This document shows, in pieces, positions 60,548 through 64,000 of a stretch of DNA of 64,000 bases. Numbering within the stretch: position 1 is the stretch's first letter; every line of letters starts with the position of its first letter. Location: NCBI RefSeq assembly GCF_000218685.1, contig NW_006763293.1:3097968-3161967 (forward strand), written 5' to 3'. The stretch comes from Serpula lacrymans var. lacrymans S7.9. Its lineage: Eukaryota > Basidiomycota > Agaricomycetes > Boletales > Serpulaceae. The translations under genes were made by a program, and so were the position numbers. The notes beneath the pieces were generated by a model that was not told where the DNA came from, did no database searches, and saw only the letters and a list, made by a program, of their open reading frames with translations.

Positions 60548-62640
60548 GCCGGAAATGTGGAAAATTATGGTTTACACGATTGCGATTACAAGAAGTAAAA
60601 TCTGAGGTACAGGAAAAAACAAAGTCCGAGTCGAGTTCCAAGTTAGGCGCCGTAAAAGGAATAGCAGATAAGATAAGATAAGATGGTATTTTAATTTGCG
60701 CATGCACACCACAGATCACATTCTTGTAGCTGATTCTATCACTAGAATGGACCTGTCGTTTATTTTCTTTGCCTCAAAACTCTTCCATGATACAGCCCTC
60801 GGCTCATCTATAGTCTGGTTAACCGATCTCCTCTCACACACTCGATTCTTACACCCGGTTTGATAGTGCCATCTGCGAATCAACACCACACCTCGAGCTC
60901 AATTGGTTGGACCCTGTCCAAGGATAGGCCGATCAGGAATGTAGGCTATGTATGTTTGACCACAACAATAGTATCATATTAATATCAATACATAGCAAAC
61001 GCCACGATAAGCTATTCGAACAAGCATGTACGCAACTTTGAGTTCTTGCCGTCTAGCTTCTCTTCAGTTGTCGGCGCTCTTTACCCGTATGGAGCAAGCA
61101 CTCTACCCCGGACCAATCTACAAAGTATGCCATCTCAATATAATTACATTATATAAGCCTATGTATTTCAATACAGGGAACACGGACCGTCGATGCGATA
61201 TCTGCGCCCAGGGAATAAGATATATGTGATGGTGAGATTATCGTAACGATTCGACATCGTATATTCCTGCCCTTACTACACTATAGAAGAATTCTTGGTG
61301 AAAGCAACAACACCTTGGCGGTCCCAGGTTTTCATCATCCCCACAAATATTTACACTTAGCGCTTGTCATGCCATTCACCACCCCATCCTGGATGAAAAT
61401 AGTTTGAAAGTGCGCCCGGGGGACAAGACCGGCCATAAGTACCATACTAAGCCGACGCAAGCATTAAAGCCTGAAATAATATTTTCTTATCTGAATGGCG
61501 GGGTATCTGAGAAAACCGAGGATGGATATAATGGCCTCTACAGCAAGTGACGTCGTAGCCCCACTCAATGCAACTGGTACCTTGTCTATCTCTGGTCAGA
61601 GGGAGTATCGCATTCTTGATCCTAGGTTTCTCGAGAGACATAACAACATGACAGAAGATCTAAGATCAACAGGCGGCTGCACGGGTATGTATACGCAGGG
61701 CTGTGTGCCATCCGAGCCAGACGTGACAATAACGGATAGATGGGCTTAGCTCACTCGTACAGATGGCCGGTGTAGCAAGAATAGGAGGATAGCCGCATTA
61801 CCCAGGGTTACCGGCGCAAGATTGACAAGTAAGAGACGCCTCTCAACATGTAAATCGAGAAAGATAGTGTGATTTTAACAACGCCTCGAGCAAAAGAGGT
61901 AACGATAGACGCGATCATGAAACAAGTCAATGTAGACAGATGAAGAAAGACACGACCTCGGAGGTATTTTCGAGAAACATTATCCGATTCCGTTAAATGA
62001 GAGAGGTGTCAGTGCCTCCTGCTTTGACAGGCTCTTATAACCGGCATTGACATCGGCCCTCCGTATGCGCAGCACTTATCTAGCAAAAAATAAGAACATT
62101 CCAGGTCATCCAGTTCAAGATAACCGTCCTCCATGTTATATAAACATATACTCACTCATCTATCGAAATCATAGATCTCACAGTATTGATCAGTTTGGAA
62201 TGCCCCGGAATCCGGAGTCGTTGTCGCCGCATTATCGAGTGAAGGAAGGTGGGGAACTGAAAATTTCTGCACAGCCATACGATCTCGATCTTCAGCAAGG
62301 CAGAGAAGCGGAATGCGTGAACCAAAGCAAATACCTGAATATGTCAACTTAAAACATACTCTCTTGAACTGGAGCTAGAGGCGTTACTAAATTTGGTTGA
62401 CAGAAGGCACCGAGATCTGGCATCAATCCCCATTCGTCTGCATGACTCCTTTCTGAAGCCCGTGAAAGTTGTATCTTGAACCACACACATACACACACAT
62501 CATCCTCTTCATCTCCAGCCACCCTGCTCTATCACGCATCCCCTACTCCGGTCTCCGATCTCAAAACTATTGTCACCATTTTCCGTTGAGCGCTCTATAG
62601 CTGTATAAACACGTCAGTGTCTGGCTCATTACCACCACAC
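60548..62640. other. Long gene-poor region (2.1 kb)
   Basis: No supported gene. Frames at 61495-61749 (+) and 62047-62352 (+) lack family similarity, start context and exon partners. The left part must contain the deacetylase promoter. No repeats or transposon proteins were recognised. Confidence 0.45.
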
Positions 62641-63109
62641 ATGTCTTTTCTACCCCCACCTACACCACGCCCGAGAACGAAGCCCCTACCAGAACTGCGA
62701 GCTCCAGCAGACATGCATACGAACAGACATTTCCCAAATGTAAGTTTTGTCCACAAGCATTGCCACGCACTCTGACACGAACTTTGCACAGAACATGCAA
62801 CCAAGGCTATACCAGCCAGTGTTCGCTATGTCGGTACATGGAGGGGCATACGTGGTGCCTGGCACCGGGGAGCATGGGAGGAGGCAGACTATGGAACACG
62901 GGAGGCGGGAAATATCCAGAACACCTCCCGAGGCGCACGGGGCCATACAACGAAGATGGGAGGCACAAGGGCCAGAGTGGTATGGTTATTGTAAAAGAGA
63001 CGCGACACTGGATGACCTTGCAGGACTGAGCAGTGTGAGAAATCTTCCTGATACGCGGCAGTATGTGGAGAGGAGGTACGAGAATTCCGGTCTGCTTTGG
63101 AAACCTTAG
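62641..63109 (+). CDS. Small hypothetical protein
   Basis: Two exons, 62641-62739 and 62792-63109, give 138 residues in frame with a canonical GTAAGT donor and CACAG acceptor. The sequence starts MSFLPPPTPRPRTKPLPELR and then has NMQPRLYQPVFAMSVHGGAY. The middle is rich in Arg, Glu, Gly and His, and the end reads ATLDDLAGLSSVRNLPDTRQ and YENSGLLWKP. No signal peptide, membrane span or known domain is visible. The intron of 52 nt and matching frames favour a real gene, but I recognise no homologue, so confidence is moderate. Confidence 0.5.
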
Positions 63110-63541
63110 CGAGTCCGGAGTATAGGAGAAACTGGGGCATGCGGACTGTCTTGTATTCGTATTTCGGCACTGTATTTATAGCAGAATTATACTAGGGAAT
63201 TAATATAACGGATTAATCAGTGATTAAAGCAACCTTGCCTGCCTCTTCTTAATTTGCATAACCTATCACACCGAGAGAAGGACTGTTGAATAAGTCCTCC
63301 AGCTACGGGAAGGACGAATTGTAGGCTTGATGTGTTAATACATAATAGCTGGCGCGTTAAAAATTAATGAAAAGGGGCCATCACCGAGGAATAAGAGGGG
63401 GGATCGGGAGAACGGGGGTACAAGTTGCGATAATATGATTTTGCGGAGGAAAAAAAATTAAATTCAAGCTCACATTACGCCCATAATGCTCAACACCTAT
63501 TACTATTTTTTGTGATCTCGCCTTCTCGCAAAATCCTGTGT
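63110..63541. other. Intergenic spacer, no gene seen
   Basis: About 430 AT-rich bases between the small plus-strand gene and a possible minus-strand exon near the right edge. No coding frame or repeat was recognised. Confidence 0.5.
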
Positions 63542-63870
63542 TTATGAAATAGTATAAGTGCCATATCTGGATGATGGTTCATAGGGTGCAGCATACAATG
63601 AAGGAGGAAAGGCTGCGATGAATGAGCGATCTGCGTTGAGTACCACCGCACATATGATTCCGTTTCCCTTCCCGAAGTTACATGCAGAAGAACGATATTG
63701 GCCATCTCTAGATCGCATAACGACGACTTCATCCAAGCAGTTAAAGTTTTACCCGTGTGTCCCGTACGTCGATCAAGAGTTGGAACGTTTGACAGGTATG
63801 GTGTAGTGGAACTGAATAACCATTTGATGAGTCTCGCTTTGCGACCTGTATAGCACGTCACGGAAATCAC
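63542..63870 (-). CDS. Possible 3' exons of an unidentified gene
   Basis: A frame ending in TAA at 63542 reads like protein: VVMRSRDGQYRSSACNFGKG, CAVVLNADRSFIAAFPPSLY and SRYGTYTIS. It could be joined to upstream YLSNVPTLDR by removing a 44-nt GTACGG..AAG intron (about 63723-63766). The 5' end is not resolved and may lie beyond the window. No family is recognised. Confidence 0.25.
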
Positions 63871-64000
63871 ATTGTAAACGATATTGCGACAAAGCTTTCA
63901 AATAGATTTTCACCTTAAACATGGGGCGGGGTGAAATAATCTGAATAGCTGTTCCTCCCCCATGTGTAAACACACGATCGAAATGTCGCCCAACATCAGT

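Noticed and set aside
61495..61749. Plus-strand frame of 84 codons
   Set aside because: No family, no exon partners, and surrounded by non-coding sequence; probably chance.
62047..62352. Plus-strand frame of 101 codons
   Set aside because: Low-quality protein text and no support from neighbours.

Overview
The window reads as nuclear DNA of a filamentous basidiomycete, most likely a mushroom-forming agaricomycete. Genes are dense on both strands and heavily split by introns of about 50-60 nt with GT..AG ends. Several exons are very short (12, 17, 22, 25 and 27 nt). A degenerate STE3-type pheromone receptor of the kind found in mushroom B mating-type loci is present. I found no tRNA, rRNA, CRISPR array or intact transposon by eye. 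Exon borders below were set by splice motifs and checked by reading-frame arithmetic; no transcript data were used.

Left part (1-24 kb): the 3' end of RNA polymerase I subunit RPA135 (+); a histone-fold-like protein with a long disordered tail (-); a large protein with three C2H2 zinc fingers (-); a divergent pair starting with the complex I assembly methyltransferase NDUFAF5 (+); the tRNA m1G9 methyltransferase TRM10 (-), which diverges from an acyl-protein thioesterase (+); a small tail-anchored proline-rich protein; an unnamed SAM-like protein (family copy A); a DsbA-like thioredoxin-fold protein; the STE3 receptor with two in-frame stops; and cytochrome b5 (-).

Middle (24-44 kb): a 1309-residue FG-repeat nucleoporin that carries an N-terminal transmembrane segment; a tail-anchored coiled-coil protein; a decayed HNH-endonuclease-family gene; mitochondrial GatB/PET112 (-) divergent from an unnamed conserved gene (+); nuclear poly(A) polymerase PAP1 (-); and a parallel beta-helix protein with a C-terminal membrane anchor (-).

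Right part (44-64 kb): a 1.9 kb gene-free stretch; a WHI3-like two-RRM protein (-); family copy B of the SAM-like protein, with the same intron positions as copy A; a membrane-anchored disordered protein (-); alpha-N-acetylglucosaminidase GH89 (-); a class I histone deacetylase of HOS2/HDAC3 type (-); and a small hypothetical gene near the right edge.

Most genes are unrelated housekeeping functions: rRNA transcription, mRNA 3' end formation, nuclear transport, mitochondrial translation and respiration, chromatin and protein lipidation. There are no operons. Several genes are divergent pairs sharing 66-255 bp between start codons. The most unusual items are the membrane-anchored FG nucleoporin, the dispersed paralogue pair of unknown function, the decaying pheromone receptor with a nearby precursor-like small ORF, and the 12-nt micro-exon.
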